64,000 nucleotides of DNA from Hyphomicrobiales bacterium (GTDB taxonomy: Bacteria; Pseudomonadota; Alphaproteobacteria; Rhizobiales; Xanthobacteraceae): contig JAFKKG010000008.1 in the NCBI GenBank assembly GCA_017305715.1, forward strand, positions 1 through 64,000, written 5' to 3'. The notes beneath the pieces are model-generated. The model had not been told where the DNA came from and ran no database searches. It saw only the letters and a list, made by a program, of their open reading frames with translations. The position numbers were made by a program, and so were the translations under genes. Of the stretch, positions 63,968 to 64,000 are shown piece after piece (position 1 is the stretch's first letter; every line of letters begins with the position of its first letter).

Positions 63968-64000
63968 CAGGATGCCGCAGGCAGGCCGTCATTGCGAGTG

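Overview
The window looks like chromosomal DNA of a Bradyrhizobium-type alphaproteobacterium. The GC content is high, codon use is strongly GC-biased, and the gene content is rich in tripartite tricarboxylate (TTT) transporters, Bug-family binding proteins, a bacteriophytochrome and a soluble NAD-dependent formate dehydrogenase. Dispersed palindromic repeats of rhizobial type are frequent. Genus placement is inferred from gene content and repeats, not from a marker gene. I see no rRNA, tRNA, CRISPR array, transposase or prophage.

Layout. 1-0.73 kb: a dispersed repeat, then a 47-residue double-glycine-leader peptide gene. 0.8-10.4 kb: a TTT operon, a DedA protein, an operon of one small secreted and two TPR proteins, a GMC oxidoreductase, a small secreted protein and an IclR regulator. 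10.6-22.5 kb: an oxalate catabolic island with an NDP-forming acyl-CoA synthetase, a GntR/FCD regulator, oxc, frc, a 45-residue protein, a second TTT operon and an OxlT-type antiporter. 22.7-27.4 kb: a NitT/TauT-type ABC operon with its own GntR regulator. 28.1-31.0 kb: a CBS protein and two PanE-like reductases. 31.0-36.6 kb: a second double-glycine peptide, a secreted hydrolase, a nitronate monooxygenase, a quinone-reductase-like protein, an orphan Bug protein and a TPR protein. 36.9-39.2 kb: a 773-residue amphipathic protein with histidines in an 11-residue register. 39.2-43.0 kb: a Liv-type binding protein, a divergent DJ-1/GlxA pair and three tiny genes. 43.3-47.2 kb: a reductase-like protein, heme oxygenase and bacteriophytochrome. 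47.3-49.9 kb: a Bug protein and a flavin monooxygenase. 50.9-54.8 kb: a cation efflux protein and a PAS sensor kinase. 54.8-61.9 kb: a LysR regulator and fdsGBA-fdhD-fdsD. 62.2-63.4 kb: a desaturase, then a further copy of the repeat.

How the genes work together. Oxalate would enter by OxlT or the second TTT system. Frc makes oxalyl-CoA, Oxc decarboxylates it to formyl-CoA, and the fds formate dehydrogenase 40 kb away oxidises the released formate. Six 17-bp sites of the form TGGYAT-N5-ATRCCA lie upstream of the synthetase, the GntR-oxc-frc operon, the 45-residue gene, the TTT operon, oxlT and the CBS-PanE operon. They look like one operator family and join these genes into a candidate oxalate regulon. 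That makes the PanE-like protein a candidate oxalyl-CoA reductase, as PanE2 is in Methylobacterium extorquens.

A second shared signal is a CRP-type palindrome, GTGA-N6-TCAC. It lies at nearly the same distance upstream of both double-glycine peptide genes, and also upstream of a small secreted protein and a TPR protein. The two peptides share a leader consensus but have unrelated cores. They are the best candidates here for an undescribed secreted-peptide system.
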